This document shows positions 1 to 12,393 of a DNA stretch of 64,000 bases, in pieces. The notes beneath the pieces are model-generated. The model was not told the DNA's origin and searched no databases. It saw only the letters and a list, made by a program, of their open reading frames with translations. The position numbers and the translations under genes were made by a program. The DNA comes from Tetrahymena thermophila SB210 (taxonomy: Eukaryota > Ciliophora > Oligohymenophorea > Hymenostomatida > Tetrahymenidae), in the NCBI RefSeq assembly GCF_000189635.1, contig NW_002476254.1, positions 310,001 through 374,000 of the forward strand, in the 5' to 3' direction. Position 1 is the stretch's first letter. The number at the start of each line of letters is the position of its first letter.

Positions 1-629
1 ATTTTAAATTATCAGTTTTCTGCCTATTTTGCCTTTTAAGATTTTTACATTTTAATTTTGCCTCCAAATTATTGTTTAATTAATCAATTATTACTATCAA
101 CTATAATGAAAGCTAAATTATTTCACTAAATATTTTAAATCAACATTCACATTAAGCAAGCAAAGTAAATGAATTTACAATAAAAATTTCACCATTGAAA
201 ATAGATAAAAATATCACTTTACAAAAAAAATAATTATTATTTTTTATTATTTAATAAATCATATCAAAATTTTGAAAAAACTAAGTATGCATCGTATTCT
301 AAATAGACAAAAGTTCAATTAAAAAATTAACATTTGAGATATATAAAATATTTTAATTTTTTTAAATATATTGAATTAAATATTTTAAAAAATAATAATA
401 ATTTTAAAAATTTATATAAATAGATGTAGAGTCATTGAAAACAAAAATGAGTCCCATAATTTAACCTCAAAAGGTAAATTCATTGAAACACTAATCTAAA
501 TTAATATTTATTTTATTTTAGTAAAATGATTAAAAGTTAGCTAAGCTAAAAGACTAAGATAAATATCAAAATGCGTCTTTAAAAGTAGATTAATAAGATA
601 TTAATTCTACCTTGAAAGGAGATAATATT
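1..629. other. Intergenic, AT-rich; upstream of the cyclin gene
   Basis: No coding frame with family resemblance was found on either strand. The stretch is low-complexity A+T with homopolymer runs. The last ~30 bases lead into an AAGGAGATAATATT context just before the first ATG of the next gene, and the cyclin promoter and 5' leader must lie here. No TATA-like or binding motif stands out from the background. Confidence 0.6.
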
Positions 630-3600
630 ATGAAAAATAATAAATTTCAAAATTACTCTATATTAGCTGATGAAATTCAGTAAAACTTGAACTTATAGAA
701 TCGAAGAGTTTCTGCCCTTCTTAATAATGATAATACCTAGAATTATTTGAATTTAACTGAAAATTAAAGCTATTAAAGCACGAATAGAAGTTTAAATAAT
801 AAACATACTTCTATAAATACTAATTACGATTAATAGCCTTGTAATGCAAACATATATAGCGTTCCATCAAATAATAGCAGTGTTATTAATAAATCTAACT
901 CCACTTCGTTTCATCAAAGTAATCTACAATAAGGATAACAATAAAAAGAGTTAGTTAATACTTTCACTAATATTAATAATGGATAAGGTTCATAATAAAA
1001 TTCAACTACTAATTTGTCATATAATCACTCTATTAATAATAATTAATATTAAACAAGCTCAAACTAAACTTCTATCATGCATAATTCCATTAGCCAAGCA
1101 AACCCTTCCTTCTAAACCAGAGCAAATAATAAGAATGATTCATAGACTAACGAGAATAATTTTTAAATACAGTAAAATATTAGTTTGAATAGTAAAATAT
1201 AAAATATTCTGTCTCATGAGACAAAAAGTAACTTAGTGAGTAAAAATACTACAATATAGTATAATAACCCATTAAATCCTAACAACTAAGGATAATCACT
1301 ATCCTCTCATCCTACTTATAGAGAGAAAGAATTTAACATTGTGTAAGATTATAATCCAAAATCAATGATTGAAAAGCGTAGAAAATCTCATAGCATAGCC
1401 AATAACATTATTAATAGTAATTCCCGCAATTTAAAACAAGCAATAATTTAATCAACCTTATAGTAAGCTTAAGCATAAGAATTATCTTAGAATAATTCTC
1501 ATTTACAAAGCACAAATTCGATGATTAACTAAAATTTACCCTAGAATAGCTCTTAGATTATAAGTTATAATAACTAAAATTTCAGTTAATAAACTACAAC
1601 AAATAAATCTAATTCTAATAATCCAATTAAAACTTAAAATGGCCAATAGAATTTACAAACTAACATGATTTTATAGAACGTATCTTAAATAGGAAATAAT
1701 TTTGGATTAGCTCCTTCTAGTTAACATACTCCAACAAGTATTAGTCCTATAAATTACATGCAAAGCTAAAGTAATTATAGCAGTAATAGTAATTTAAATA
1801 ATGGATGTAGTAGTGGATCAAAGTAAAATATCTGTAATTAGCAACCTATCTTAAATTAGGCTAATGTTAGTTCAGGTACTTAAGATTAATCAAAATTAAG
1901 TGTAAATAAAGTGAATCTAACATTTGCAGAACAATTAAAAATTGAAAAACAAAAGAAACTGAAAGAACCAACTCTCAATATATTAAATTTAGGCATAAAC
2001 AGTGAAAGAAATAGCAAATAAAATTTTGTTTCTAATACAGCAAATAACAGCTATAGTTACTGCAGCAATAACAGCAACAATACTTCAGCTATAAGTACTC
2101 CTTATGCTATTACAAATGCTGTAGATACCACACAGAAGAGCAATATCATTTCTAATAACACAATAAATTCTAATAATAAAGCCAATAAAAATAGTTATGT
2201 AAACGAGCCAATGATTTACTCAGGTAAAAATTCAAACAGCTCGAGTCTATAAAACACATATGTTAAAAACAATAACGAATTTTAATAGAGTTATACCAAA
2301 CCATATGATAACTATACAAACCCTAACTCAAATAGAGTTAATTTACCTTCAAATTCCATTCATACAAATTAAGAACCATATAGTAGAGAAATGCAATAAA
2401 TAAATGAACTTTTATAATAAGCAAAATATATAGCACCATCCAACACATCTAATGATTCAAAATATTATACACTTTAATACAATAAATTAAATAATTTTGA
2501 ATCTGACTTCTTATTACCAACCAGTGCACCTGCATAGTAAATAAATAGTCTTGCATTCAAAGATTTGGTTAATTAAAAACCTAATGACATACCATAAATT
2601 ACAAGGACAAATAGTATAATCAGCAATAAAAAGAGTAGCCCTTCAATTATAGATTAGCAAAATATAAATCAATTAAAGCAAACAGCTAAACCTTGCATAA
2701 ATAATACTAAATCAGGAGAATATGATTTAATTCAATAGAGCTTAACTATAAATAAAGAGTAAGAATATTCTAGTAACAGCTTAAAAGAAAAGGCTTAACA
2801 ACCTTAGCTATCAGGAAAGTAATTGATACTTAATAATAATATTTCAAATAATAGTTCAATTAACCAAGAAAAAATATTTTCTACAGGTGAAATCATCTAA
2901 TAATATGACAGCAGTAAAAATCTAAGCTAAAATCAAATCAATAAAATTAAAAATGAGCAAATTAGTTAAATAAATATTGACAAAAATTTTAATGAAAAAC
3001 CATCTCAAAATGATAAAAAATAATAAATGTAGAATGTCAAATCAATCTAGCAATAATAATAGTAGTGTTAGCAACCTGTAAAGTGGTACCTCTATGATTC
3101 ATAGGCCTAGTTTGAAGAGCAAGATAATCTTAATAATTTTAATAGTTATGGAATGCAGCAAAAATAGTAAGTTGCTAAAACTAAAGACCAAATATATCAA
3201 AAGTAAAATAAAGCAAACGTTACAGAAACTTTCCCTGATAATAAGCATTTTTTAAATTCAGAATCTTCTAGTTTAACTCAAATATCAACCTACAGAGAAG
3301 AGAGTTCTAAGTGCATTACAAATGATTCATAATTTAATAATTTCAATAATCATTAAGGAAAATAGGTAAATGATATTTAATATTAGGAATTCAATTACTA
3401 GGGTTAATTATAAAGCACAAAACAAGCAAAAGATTTTACAATTAAAGAAACAAACATGAATTAGCCTTATCAGCTTTGCTAAAAAACAACAAATACTAAT
3501 ACAAAATTAGAAAACTGCTCAATCCTTAATAATATAAACGAAATAAAAGATTCATATCATATGGATTTTGAAGATCTTGCAAAATATTTTAGTTAAAATA

Positions 3601-6174
3601 ACGGAACAAAGCCTTCTAATAACACTCCATCATCAGAAAAACAAAAATAAATTTAATCTCAGTTAAAATTAGAAAGCGAAGAGTACAAAAATTTGTGTTC
3701 ATCAATAGAATCTCTTCGTCTTCTAAATACAAAAGATGATCCCTTTATAAAAATTCAAAACCAAGAAGATTTCTCGGAAATTTAAAAATTAGCTTTAAAA
3801 GGCAGCACTACTGATGATAACTTTAGCAACACGAATAAAAATTCAATTATTTATAAAAATAGAGAGAAATTACAAGATGATATTTCTGAAGCTATAGAAT
3901 CAGATAGTAGTTTAAATAAAATTAAGAGTTAGTAAAACCATTTTATAGATGAACCATATTCTATCAACCAGCAAGAGTTTTATAGTTAATCTAATTTAAA
4001 TTTGAAATAAAAAAATTTGAATGGTTTTGAAGGTCTTTATTCAATAGAGGAGGGTGAGTATGAGTTAAAATCTAACCCATATTATGATTAAGATTCTTAA
4101 AATAGCTCTTAATTTAGCTTAAAGGCTGTAGAAGAAGAGTTAGATGATGAAGAAAAATCACAAAGATTAAAATAAAGTTCATAAAATAACTCATAGGAAA
4201 GTATAAACTCAAATAAATAATCAGATTCATAAGAAAAAGCTAATATTTCTTAGCAGTTGAAAGAAAAAGAGGAAGAAGAAAGTATAGAAGATCCTCAACT
4301 CATGTGTGATGAGGAATAAATTTATGAAATGATGAATAGCAATATTTCTAATATCCTTGACCAAATAAATAATGACGATCCAAACCAAGCCTTCTACTCT
4401 AATAATTACTATGATTAACCATGCTTTAATATTGAGTCATACAGCAATTTTAAAATAATTCCTTAGTCTTACAGCAATGCTCCCTCTAATTAGTAATATT
4501 TATTTTTTAATTAAAAGAAAATTTATTTTATTTATTCAAATTTATATATCAAAAAATAAATTAAAATTTTTTAATTTAAAAAGAAAATAAGAAAATGAAA
4601 CAAATTACTCTTCAAACCCAATGGTTGCTCCTTTTGTAGATGTGCCTTAATACGATCAAAAGTATCATAATAGCTAGAATAAGAATCTTTCAGAGATTGC
4701 AAGCAAGTCACATAATATAGATCCTAAGGAAAACTAAAAAGAAAATTAAAAGAAAGTAGAGAGTAAATAACTGGAAAAAGATGAAAAACCTGTTTAAGAG
4801 GAAAACTAGAAAAAAGCTAATAAATCTATCAGCGCTTTAGGAACCAATCATTAAATTTAATAGAAAAAAACAGAAGAGAACTTATCTAAAGAATAAAAAT
4901 TAGCTTTATTGAAAGAATAACTAGCAAACTTTGATAAAATATAAAACTAGTTCCCTATTTTCGGAGGAGAACATCTTGCCTACCTACTCTCTAGAGAATC
5001 AGATTATTAACCAAATCCGTTTTATATGAAGCATTAGAGGTAATTCAGTCCAAACATGAGAGCAATTCTATTGGATTGGATGATGGAAGTTAGTGAAGAG
5101 TTTGGCTTAAAAAGAGAAACTTATTACATTGCTGTAAACTTAGTGGACAGAATGTTTTCTTGTAAACATAATTTACAAATAAAAGAATTTTAGTTGATTG
5201 GTGTTACTTCTCTACATATTGCTTCTAAATTAGAGGTAATCAATAATTTAAAACATTTTACTTAAGTTAAACTCAAATAAAATTAATTATTTGTTGGTTT
5301 ATTAAATACAATTAACAATTTAATAATTATATAATAAAGGAAATTTATCCAAAAAGAGTGGAATAATTTATTTTATCAACTGATAATGGATATACAGCAC
5401 AACTAGTCTTTGAAACTGAAAAAAATATATTATAGGTAAAATTTTACAATTAATTTAATAAGATTTAAACATTTATAAAACAAACATTTATTAGAAACTT
5501 AATTTTATGGTAAATCCTCCTACGGTTTCGTTCTGGGGTAACTGGTTCATGTCTTAATGGGATATTTTTATTCAAACTTCTGAAAAAGCATAAAATAGTA
5601 AATTAGTCCTATAATTTTATGAAAACAATAGCTGCTTTGTGCAGTTTAGATAAGCTACCAACTAGTCCTATGAGTTGTTTAGAGAATACATGTAAATTAT
5701 GGACTTCTCTATTTTAGATGTACAAACTCTCTAAATAAGTGCTACCAAATTACACTGCAGTATTATGTATCTTGTTTTAGGAAAAGCTCATGGAGTATAC
5801 ACTTTAGATGACATATAAAATGAGGTAGCATAAGGATTCATTTTTACAAAAAAAGCCTAGGATTTCAACGATATTTACAATGAATTTGCAAGTGTTTCAT
5901 TTGGAATAAATATTTAAAATATTGTCACTTGCATTTAATATATCTCAAAGTTCTTTGTACTACCTGTGACCAATGCTTTACCATTTATTATCTCTGAAAT
6001 GAAAGAGCCTCTTCAAGTAAATAATAAATTTATACTATATTAATGAAATTAATTTAATTTATTGTAATTAAATAGGGAAATTATGAAGATTTTCTTTAAT
6101 ACTAAACTCATAATAAAAATTAAATAGAAAAAATAAAAAACATAATTTAAAAAGTGTATAAAATAAATGGATGA
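630..6174 (+). CDS. Cyclin with a ~1,300-residue Asn/Gln/Ser-rich N-terminal extension
   Basis: Predicted to encode about 1,743 residues in five exons: 630-4492, 4584-5235, 5340-5435, 5495-6016 and 6076-6174 (TGA stop). Introns of 91, 104, 59 and 59 nt all have GTAA/GTAA-like donors and AG acceptors, and the phases agree. The cyclin box starts near residue 1,425; MRAILLDWMMEV at about 1446 is the A/B/E-type helix-1 signature, followed by LVDRMF and SLHIASKLEEIYP. A second cyclin fold fills about 1540-1740 (LNFMVNPPTVSFW). By family it should activate a cyclin-dependent kinase in the cell cycle. Residues 1-1288 are dominated by Asn, Ser and Gln, with an acidic stretch near 1165. The long first exon would otherwise end at TGA 4596-4598, only 22 bp before the next in-frame ATG (4621). 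Splicing 4493-4583 instead carries it exactly into the cyclin frame, so I prefer one gene. The alternative is two genes, one ending at 4598 and one starting at 4621. The cyclin identity is secure; the single-gene model is probable. Confidence 0.82.
4493..4583 (+). other. Key intron joining the Q/N-rich exon to the cyclin exons
   Basis: This 91-nt stretch starts GTAATATTT and ends TTTAAAAAG, and its interior is almost G-free, like the other introns in this window. Exon 1 ends after two bases of a codon and the next exon supplies the third, giving a CAA/TAA-type Gln codon and then the cyclin frame. No other nearby AG restores the frame: the next one, at 4590-4591, leads to TGA within two codons. 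Confidence 0.7.
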
Positions 6175-8759
6175 AAAAATAAATGTATAACCAATAAAAA
6201 AATAGACAAATACAAACTAAAAATAATAAAAGACAAAATTAATTAATAAAATAGACGAGCTACACAAGTCTTATGCTTTAGAAGTCAATTATAAAATTTA
6301 TTGATTAACTACATTTTGTGAATGAATGAATAAATTTATTTATTTATTAGTGGCTTTTAAATAAAAAAAACCAATAAACAACCTATAAATTAACTAAATA
6401 ATAATAATCACTCAAAATAATTAAAATTATATTAAAAGAAATATATATATTTATATAGTATTTATATTATTAACATTTTAATGTATAATCTAACATTGAT
6501 TCTTTAAATTTATTATCATATACTTGTTTGAAAAACTCAATTACTTATACTAATTATAATTATACAGTTATTGATTATATAAATTTGCTTACATGTTATC
6601 TTAATTACTTTTAAAAATATTAATTTAAATTGCAAAATCTTTTATGAGTAAATCTTTAAAAATGATTTAGATAAATTAAATTCAGCTTTATCATAAATAT
6701 TGTTTGGAACAAATAGTCAGTTATCATCTAAGTTAAATATCATAAAGGGAACGACTTTCTTATTGCGTTTTAATACTCTAATTAACGAAGTAAAGCAGTA
6801 ATTTTTTAGTAATATTCATCGTAGTAATATTACTTGTTAAAAATTAAACCTTTAACTTTTTTTAAAGTTAGCTAGAACAAATTAAGTTAACTTCAATGAA
6901 TTTTCATAGTATTTATTATTTGACTTTATATATTAAAGCAAGAATGTAAAAAAATATTTGTATAAAACTACTTTAATTATATTAATTAAAGATTAATAGG
7001 GTAAATATAATTAACTAAAGCTAAAAAAAAGCAATAAATAAATAATTAAAATACTATATAAAAATGTTTGAAAAACGAAATTATTAGGTTCAGCATCAGT
7101 TATTACAAATAAAATATTTAAGATAAAAATAATTAATTTTACAATTAATTTTATTTATAATGAATGAATGATATTTGCTTCATGAAAAGACTAATTTTAT
7201 TACATTTTTACTCTAATAATTTTGAAAGATATAATTTTATTTATTTTTTTAACTAGAAAAAATGTGAGTTTTCTATCTTAATATTTAATTAGAACAAAAA
7301 AAATATATTTGAAGTTTTTGCCTGATTTCAATCAGAAAAATTCTTCTAACAGCTTCATAATGATAAGATGTATTTGGTAATATAAGCAATTATACTACTT
7401 TATGTAAGAAAAAATTTAAGCAATTTTTTAGTAATAGTTTCACATTCCACTAAAAATTGTAAAAAAATGTAATTATTTTCTATCAAAAACTTGGTTCTAT
7501 AAAATCATAGCTCAATTTTAGAAATTAATTTGTGTTTAGTAGTTACTTTAATTTCTGATATATTTATAATCCAAATTTATCAAATCAATTTCGATGTTTT
7601 ATCGATCAATTAAATTAGTACTATTTATTTGTAATCACTAATTATTACTAACTTAATTACACCTTTAAAAAAAAATTTGAGGTAATTATACCCGTTATTT
7701 AACTATTCATATACCCTTACTGAATTTAATTCACATTATTCTACTAAATCCTAATAAATACTTTTCATGATTACTATTTACAAAAGCCTAATATCTTTGA
7801 ATGACATATAACACCTCTCATTTTTGAATTAGTTATAGTCTTTATAAATTCAGCCATTTAATTTTTGAAGATTTATTTTATTTTTTACTACCACTATTTT
7901 TAATTTAACTAAATTCTCTTAATAAGAATGATCTGTCTGCAATTATTTTTTTGCCTATCCTAAAATTATTATAGAAAAATACTATACAAACAAATTTTTG
8001 TAGATAAGTTACCATTTTTAGAATAAATATTTATTTAGTAAATTTGATGGCCTAAAAATTTAAAAATAATTTAAATAAAATTTTGAATGTACTTTTTGAT
8101 AAGGATATTGTTTTAACTTTAATTCTTACTAAATATGTAAAAAAGTCGAATGTGTTTTGATACTTATTTTTTTTCATAATAAAATTTTGAATGTACTTTT
8201 TGATAAGGATATTGTTTTAACTTTAATTCTTACTAAATATGTAGAAAAGTTGAATGTGTTTTGATAGTTATTTTTGTTTTATCATTTTACAATAAAAAAC
8301 AAATAATGATTTTTTTATTTTAAATCGTATTAGAGTAAAATAAAATTAGAAATTAAAAAAATAAATTATTTTTTTTAAAAATGAAAATTTGAAAAAAAAG
8401 CTTGCTAAAAAAACAACTTTATGATAGAAATACAATTAATAAAAAATAAATTACAAATAAATAAAGATTTTTTGATTATGAATTAATATTTAAATATAAA
8501 TAAAATATTTTTTTTTAATGAATTAATATTTATTATTTTAATTTTTAGTTGAATGAAACAATAGAAAAATATTTAAAATTATATATTTTTTAAAAATGTT
8601 TGATTAATAAAAAAATTTCAAATTTTAATACAAAAAATATATTCGAGAGGTTTATCTTTCTATCTATCTATCAATCTTAAAGAATCAAAAAACCAAAAAA
8701 AAAATATTTAGAATAAAGAAAGACCCTTTAAAAAGTAATATAAACAAAAAGGTATTAAA
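6175..8759. other. Intergenic, AT-rich, with one tandem duplication
   Basis: Apart from the 104-bp duplication listed separately and a short TATC run near 8655-8670, I see only low-complexity A+T sequence. No conserved protein motif was found in either orientation. Frames free of TGA occur but have no recognisable content and very low G+C. Confidence 0.6.
8074..8281 (+). repeat. Two-copy direct tandem repeat, 104-bp period
   Basis: The unit containing TTTTGAATGTACTTTTTGAT and TTAATTCTTACTAAATATGT occurs at about 8074-8177 and again, directly abutting, at about 8178-8281. Only a handful of substitutions separate the copies (for example AAAAGTCG versus GAAAAGTTG). It lies in intergenic DNA. 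The near identity points to a recent local duplication. Confidence 0.9.
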
Positions 8760-9123
8760 ATGACAGAAAGCAGTGACCCAAAGGCATAAGGCTCATATCT
8801 ATAAAGCGGAATAAATAAAAGTTCTATGAATAGAGAATAAGTAGTTATAACATCTGTAGAAATTAGACCTCCAGTTGTTACATTTGCAGATATGAATACA
8901 GAAATGAAAGAATTTGCATTTGAGAGAGCAGAATATGCATATAGTAATAATAATAATAATCAATTATATAAATTGTACATATTGAAATCAATAAATTAAT
9001 TAAAAATATAATAATTAATAGAAATGGTTTTTAAATAAGATTGGAAATATTATAAAGACGCAGCCTAATTTCTAAAAGATTAATTCGATGAAAAGTTTGG
9101 AGGAACTTGGCACGTTATAGTAG
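8760..9123 (+). CDS. LC8-type dynein light chain (C-terminal exon unresolved)
   Basis: Exon 1 is 8760-8943 and exon 2 is 9022-9123, with a 78-nt intron that keeps the frame. The first ~45 residues are a non-conserved tail. Then VITSVEIRPP and DMNTEMKEFAFERA match the N-terminal strand and first helix of LC8, and KDAAQFLKDQFDEKFGGTWH matches helix 2 and the T-W-H of the family. LC8 proteins are small dimeric hubs that bind dynein intermediate chains and other peptides, in cytoplasm or cilia. The expected next segment (F-G-S-x-V-T-H-E and the last two strands, ~25 residues) does not follow cleanly after the donor at 9124. The nearest candidate is a frame with FFGDHLQRYLRFLL ending at TGA 9263-9265, reached only through an uncertain acceptor. 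The gene may therefore be divergent, have a misplaced last exon, or be decaying. Family call good, completeness doubtful. Confidence 0.6.
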
Positions 9124-11772
9124 GTAATGTTATTAATGAAGTTAAAAAAAATTAAAAGCATAACAGTCAAAAAAAGTTATTAAACAAATAAAAAAGCAAT
9201 TTTAAATATTTTTTGGAGATCATTTGCAGAGATATTTGAGATTTTTATTAGCAGTTAATTTTTGAAGCTTAAATTTGTTAATTCTATTAAATATAGAAAC
9301 AAAGACATTTTTGTAGAAATATAAAGTTTTGTTAGAATGAGAATATAAATTAAGTTATACTTTCCTTCAAGATCCAATTATTTTATTTTATGAAGCAAAT
9401 AAAAAGGAAATATGAAAATTATATCTAATATCACATTAAAAATAATTAATTTTTAATAAAAAATTTATCCAGATTTTAATAATGAAATATTTTAATTCAT
9501 AGATGAGTAAAAAAGTAAACAAGGAAAATAAATCAAATTTTATTTTGAAAAACACAATAGAGCTAAATGTTTGAAAATAATTCAATCGCTTTTAATTAAT
9601 TAATAAAATAATTTAAATTTGGTAAATAAATGAATTTTGGAAGATATTTATGAATTAAAAATTAAATTTTATTATCATTTTTATATTGAATTATAAAAGG
9701 TTTTTTCATTTATAAGCTAAATAAAGTTTTAAAAAAATTTAAGTAATTAAATTATCATTTATTTACTTTTAAATAATACTTTAGAATCTAAATCTCTAAA
9801 AAAATACATTTATTAAAAACTAACACAACAGCTTAATATTGGTAGCTAATAAATTTTAGGAAGACTCTTATTATATTTAGATTTTATTAATATATTTGTA
9901 TCTATGATTAGAAATTAGATTTTATTAAGATTTTTATATCTTATTTAATGAAAAAATGATACAATATTTTTTTAATTTAAGATGCTAAATAAAAGTTTAT
10001 AAAAATATTTAAGTTATTAAATTATCAAAAGCTGATAACATAATAGAATATAAATTTTAAAATTAATGCATTTATTAAATAGCTGAATGAAATACTTAAA
10101 TTTGATATATCTTATTCCATTAAAAAATGATAAAATATTTTCAATTTAATAAATTAGTTAAAATTTATAAAACTATTTAAGTATTACTGCAAACTATAAT
10201 TATTTAGAAAAGTGATATTAAATTAAATAAACTCACTATAAAACTTTATTAATTGCAACTAGATTTTTATCAAAAATTAATTTTTAAATTATGATTTAAA
10301 CGGATTAATAAGAATGCTTCGACTGATGTAGGATAAATACTTGAAAAAAAATTAAATTATTAGCCAGTATTTAAATTTCATAAAATTCGAATTTTTGGGA
10401 TTTAATTTCGTTAATATTAAATTTAATTTTCTTAGATGAAAACTAAACAATCAAATATATAAATAATTAATTTATACATTGAATGGATTAAATGAATTTT
10501 TTTAAAATAAATGAAAAATATTTAAAGCTACTGCCTCTAATCAAATAATTAAATAACTTTCCCTATTTATTACTATTTAGATTCTATCATAAATTTCATT
10601 CTAATAATTTTTTGAATAAATCAAGTAATATTTGGAAGGTAAGATTATAAAATCATATTATTATAAGTTTAAATTTTTATTATCAATTTTTGAATTAATT
10701 AATTAGATTAATTCTAATTAAAGTTATTAAATAAATTTTCTTTTTAAATTTACTCTAGCTTATAGAAGTTAATAATATTCTCTACATAATAGAAAATATT
10801 TAAAGCTATTTACTATTCTAAATGTAATTATAGCTGATATAAAAAATGATCTCTTTCTCACTTTAAGAGTATATTACTGCAATTAACAAACATTAAAGAT
10901 AATTTTTAACAATGTGGAAATATATTTTTTAAGCATTTATATCAATCAGATGCTGCAATAAATATATTAATATACTACAAATATTATTTAATTGCAATTA
11001 ATTCAATTAATTATTGTCAATTTAATACGATTTACAATTTTGATGACTGACTAATTTATTTTCTTAAATTTATTGTTTATAATAATTATTAAAATATAGG
11101 GAGACATTTTGGGTCTTTTGTAAGTTACGAATCAAAATGTATTATACTGTTTTGGATAAATTAAATAGGATTCTTAATATACAAATTTGGTTGAATTACA
11201 TTTTATTATAGAGTACATATAAATTGTTTGTAAAAATGCATTTTCGCTTTGTTTAAAATTTGTTATGTCATTAAAAAATACAAAATAAATAATGTAATAT
11301 AAAAATGTACAATTTTAAATTGACAAATAATATTTATTTATTTATTTATTTATTTATTTGCCAATCCATTTAATGTATTAAGTTTTTTGGTTTGCCTTAC
11401 AATTAACTCTGTCAATTATAGTTAAATTTTATTACAAATTCTCCTTTTTTAAATAATTATTTGGATCCTTCATAATAAAATAACTCCTTTATGCGTTTCT
11501 TATATTGAATGCTGTTATTTATTAATTTAACATTCTACAATATTAAGATCTTCATAAGTTCAACAAAATTAATTTTTTAAGGACTTTTTGAGTTTTTTAA
11601 TTTAAATTTTTACTAGTCATTTTTAATTGATAATGAACCAGAATTTTTTTGAAAAATATAATAACTATAGCTTCTTTGTTTTTTATTATTTTTGGTGAAT
11701 AGAATGGGAATGGCTACCTATACTGATTATTTTAAGATTTTTTGATGAAAATATTTTAAGCTTTTTTTAGGA
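9124..11772. other. Long AT-rich intergenic stretch
   Basis: The 5' part may contain the missing last exon of the LC8 gene (candidate up to 9265). From about 9,640 to 10,200 three related, degenerate copies of a motif around 'aatttataaaaatatttaag' recur. They sit in a frame interrupted by several TGAs and are very AT-rich, so I do not call a gene. A (TATT)n run lies at 11331-11359. I see nothing else. Confidence 0.5.
11331..11359. repeat. (TATT)n microsatellite
   Basis: About seven uninterrupted copies of the tetranucleotide TATT, in the intergenic region downstream of the ITPA-like gene. Simple repeat with no implied function. Confidence 0.9.
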
Positions 11773-12393
11773 TCAAGCTTGTGGTTATGTATTTTCAGCT
11801 TATTGCAAGTTTTCAAAGTACTCTATCATTTTGTGTATAGCTCTTGAGCGATGAGAAATTTTATTTTTCACATCTGCAGGTAATTCTTAATATGTTTGAG
11901 AGTATCCTTCGGGTTAAAATGGCCATGAGCTATTTTAATTCCAACCCTAAATGGGAGAACTGGGCAGCGTTATCAAACCTGGTGTTTATCCTATGAAGCA
12001 TAAAGGATCTTCGAGTTCCTCGCTCATGTAGGCAATAATGCACTAAGCGTAAGCACTCTTGTCCTCATAACCTGCTAGCATTTTAACAACGCCAGCTGGT
12101 TTTAGCTCCTTTAGGAACCATTTGATGTATGGCCCTGGCAGCCCATTTAAGGCATTAAAGCAAAGAGATGCGTCTTCTACTATTAAGGGTTTTTTAACTA
12201 TGTTAAATGCAAATTTAGCTTTCATCTTTGCTATGTCAAGTGGACTCCCTTGATACTCAGGCAAGTCAATATTAATTGATGTAAGACTAAGACTAGAGTT
12301 AGATAGAATGGATTGGAACTCGCTAAGTTTATCTTTGTTTCCAGTGATTAAAAGAATTTCTTTTGTAGCCTTTCTCATTTTTATGTATGCCAA
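11773..12393 (-). CDS. ITPA: ITPA/HAM1-family nucleoside triphosphate pyrophosphatase, divergent pocket
   Basis: Intronless, 206 residues, close to the usual ~190-200. The family hydrolyses ITP, XTP and dITP to monophosphates, keeping deaminated purines out of nucleic acids. Hallmarks are clear: LLITGNKDKLSEFQ at the N terminus, IDLPEYQGSP, VEDASLCFNALNGLPGPYIK with the catalytic acidic region, LAGYEDKSAYA, FQPEGYSQTYQELP and a C-terminal SHRSRAI. Four TAG/TAA codons after residue ~116 must be read as Gln to reach the conserved C terminus, a direct proof of the ciliate code. Oddity: the base-binding block, normally an F-G-W-D-P motif preceded by P-R-G, reads LPSSPIQGWNQNSSWPFQPE. The Asp is lost and about four residues are inserted. 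The enzyme may have changed substrate range or be inactive. Start at 12393 is the first Met; an alternative Met lies five codons in. Confidence 0.9.

Noticed and set aside
4595-4620. ATG at 4595 as a separate cyclin start
   Set aside because: It is out of frame with the cyclin box; the in-frame ATG is at 4621 and the spliced model makes a separate start unnecessary.
9411-10300. Plus-strand frame with LRR-like looking segments and recurring motifs
   Set aside because: At least four in-frame TGAs and about 15% G+C; the leucine/asparagine pattern is what AT-rich DNA gives under this code.
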